Shown here: positions 14,791 through 15,496 of the stretch, in pieces
How the letters are laid out: each line of letters opens with the position of its first letter
Position numbering within the stretch: position 1 is the stretch's first letter
Source of the DNA: Bacillota bacterium
GTDB lineage: Bacteria; Bacillota; Sulfobacillia; Sulfobacillales; Sulfobacillaceae
Length of the DNA: 15,496 nucleotides
Reading direction: 5' to 3'
Assembly: GCA_023488565.1 (NCBI GenBank)
Contig: JAMDDZ010000144.1
Location: forward strand, 1-15,496
Made by a program: the position numbers and the translations under genes
Notes under the pieces: generated by a model
The model's input: the letters and a program-made list of their open reading frames with translations, nothing else
Told to the model about the DNA's origin: nothing
Databases searched by the model: none

Positions 14791-15102
14791 TTACTCGATC
14801 GATGCGCCACACTTTTTACATGCACGCACTTTTTTTCCGTTGTCCAAAAATTTATGAGCCACACGAGTCGCCTTTTTGCAGGACGGACACACCAACATGA
14901 CGTTAGAGACGTGAATTGGTGCCTCCTTGGTAATAATGCCACCTTGCATAAATTCCGGTGTGGGTTTTTGGTGCCGTTTGACCAGGTTGATCTTTTCCAC
15001 CACGACGCGTTCTTCTTTGGGAACTGACCGTACAATACGTCCCTCTTTTCCCTTGTCGCGTCCAGCAATCACCTTGACCAAATCGCCTTTTCTTACGTTC
15101 AC
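14791..15102 (-). CDS. rplX: 50S ribosomal protein L24
   Basis: Assembly-initiator protein at the tunnel exit. 103 residues from GTG 15102, giving the family start MNVRKGDLVKVIAGRDKGKEG (KOW motif). Two in-frame GTG codons lie six bases apart: 15108 is one base from GGAGG, too close, while 15102 is seven bases away and matches homologues. The C-terminus holds CPSC and CKKC, a zinc-ribbon-like pair common in Gram-positive L24. An open lead to 15138 is not coding. Confidence 0.97.
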   Translation of the reverse strand: MNVRKGDLVKVIAGRDKGKEGRIVRSVPKEERVVVEKINLVKRHQKPTPEFMQGGIITKEAPIHVSNVMLVCPSCKKATRVAHKFLDNGKKVRACKKCGASIE

Positions 15103-15144
15103 CGCCACACCTCCTTCCTGGATCGAATCTAACCTCAACAGAAT

Positions 15145-15444
15145 TTACAATACTTCGGGGGCTAATGAGATGATTTTCATAAACTCCCGCTCGCGAAGCT
15201 CTCGCGCCACAGGCCCAAAAATTCGCGTGCCCCGCGGTTCTTTTTCATCGCCCCGCAAAATCACCGCGGCATTTTCATCAAATTTAATATAGGAACCGTC
15301 CGGCCGCCGCTTTCCGGTTTTGGTGCGAACAATCACTGCTTTTACCACATCACCCTTTTTGACCATGCCTCCCGGAGCAGAAGCCTTGACGGAGGCTACA
15401 ATCACGTCTCCAATATTGCCATAGCGCCGAAAGGAGCCGCCCAA
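15145..15444 (-). CDS. rplN: 50S ribosomal protein L14, 5' end replaced by contig-end artefact
   Basis: Large-subunit protein of the inter-subunit face. The visible part begins GGSFRRYGNIGDVIVASVK and runs through APGGMVKKGDVVKAVIVRTK, DGSYIKFDENAAVILR and GTRIFGPVARELRE to the exact family C-terminus SLAPEVL. About 25 N-terminal residues (family MIQQ...RVL) are missing. Upstream of codon Val-Leu the sequence switches to an inverted copy of this gene's own middle and meets an in-frame TAG, so the TTG at 15444 is not a true start. The gene is surely whole in the organism. rplN precedes rplX as in every spc operon. Confidence 0.95.
   Translation of the reverse strand: MGGSFRRYGNIGDVIVASVKASAPGGMVKKGDVVKAVIVRTKTGKRRPDGSYIKFDENAAVILRGDEKEPRGTRIFGPVARELREREFMKIISLAPEVL
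15268..15323 (+). repeat. Inverted repeat, internal arm (within rplN)
   Basis: This 56-base stretch lies in the L14 coding region (codons around KRRPDGSYIKFDENA on the minus strand). It is the source arm: its reverse complement occurs without a mismatch at 15441-15496, 117 bases away. Confidence 0.97.
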
Positions 15445-15496
15445 AACCGGAAAGCGGCGGCCGGACGGTTCCTATATTAAATTTGATGAAAATGCC
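15441..15496 (-). repeat. Inverted repeat, terminal arm (probable fold-back chimera)
   Basis: The last 56 bases are the exact reverse complement of 15268-15323. Identity ends at 15440 on the inside and runs to the window edge on the outside. The boundary falls at CCAAAACCGG, where the true rplN sequence (Val-Leu-Gly codons) and the copied part share bases, so a microhomology-primed template switch is suggested. The arm carries an in-frame TAG against rplN, so it is not native coding sequence. Confidence 0.95.

Noticed and set aside
15268..15496. Inverted repeat as a regulatory hairpin or mobile-element end
   Set aside because: It copies coding sequence exactly, introduces a stop in rplN and ends at the window edge; an artefact explains it better.
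1..15496. CRISPR arrays, tRNA or rRNA genes, insertion sequences, attachment sites
   Set aside because: No direct-repeat arrays, cloverleaf-like segments, transposase motifs or terminal repeats were seen on either strand by eye.

Overview
The window is mostly the downstream half of a bacterial S10-spc-alpha ribosomal-protein operon, read entirely on the minus strand. The order is rplN(partial)-rplX-rplE-rpsN-rpsH-rplF-rplR-rpsE-rpmD-rplO-secY-adk-map-infA-rpmJ-rpsM-rpsK-rpsD-rpoA-rplQ-ecfA1-ecfA2-ecfT-truA. This order, with adk-map-infA-rpmJ between secY and rpsM, the short zinc-binding S14, the C+ forms of S4 and L36, and an ECF-transporter/truA tail after rplQ, points to a Firmicute. The mid-range base composition and protein style fit a deep-branching Firmicute such as the Sulfobacillus group, but that genus-level guess is inference.

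Layout from the right. 15441-15496 is not native operon sequence: it is a perfect inverted copy of 15268-15323, and it replaces the first ~25 codons of rplN, as expected for a fold-back chimera at a contig end. From 15444 to 8453 the genes are tightly packed with strong GGAGG-type Shine-Dalgarno sites, several GTG starts and many 4- to 8-base overlaps (rplE/rpsN, rpsE/rpmD, rpmD/rplO, secY/adk, adk/map). rpsD (6852-7474) carries a one-base deletion at 7302-7303 that splits S4 into two frames. rpoA has a perfect 7-bp hairpin between its Shine-Dalgarno and start codon. After rplQ the two ECF ATPases and the T component follow with no gaps, then truA, then a proline dehydrogenase gene whose frame overlaps the truA stop. 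No rplM-rpsI pair follows truA.

Left of 1613 the character changes to accessory DNA. There is a plus-strand remnant resembling the C-terminus of an NHL/beta-propeller protein (1292-1591), a stretch with no convincing gene (955-1291), and a minus-strand MerR-family regulator with a palindromic operator in its promoter. The regulator's stop overlaps the TTG start of an MFS drug-efflux-type transporter that runs off the left edge.

Together the right-hand genes supply ribosome assembly (S and L proteins), translation initiation (IF-1), N-terminal Met removal (Map), adenylate balance (Adk), secretion (SecY), transcription (RNAP alpha), micronutrient uptake energising (ECF module) and tRNA pseudouridylation (TruA). 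I see no novel defence or mobile system here. The observations most worth checking are the rpsD frameshift, the contig-end inverted repeat, the rpoA hairpin leader, the atypical ECF module and the proline dehydrogenase attachment.
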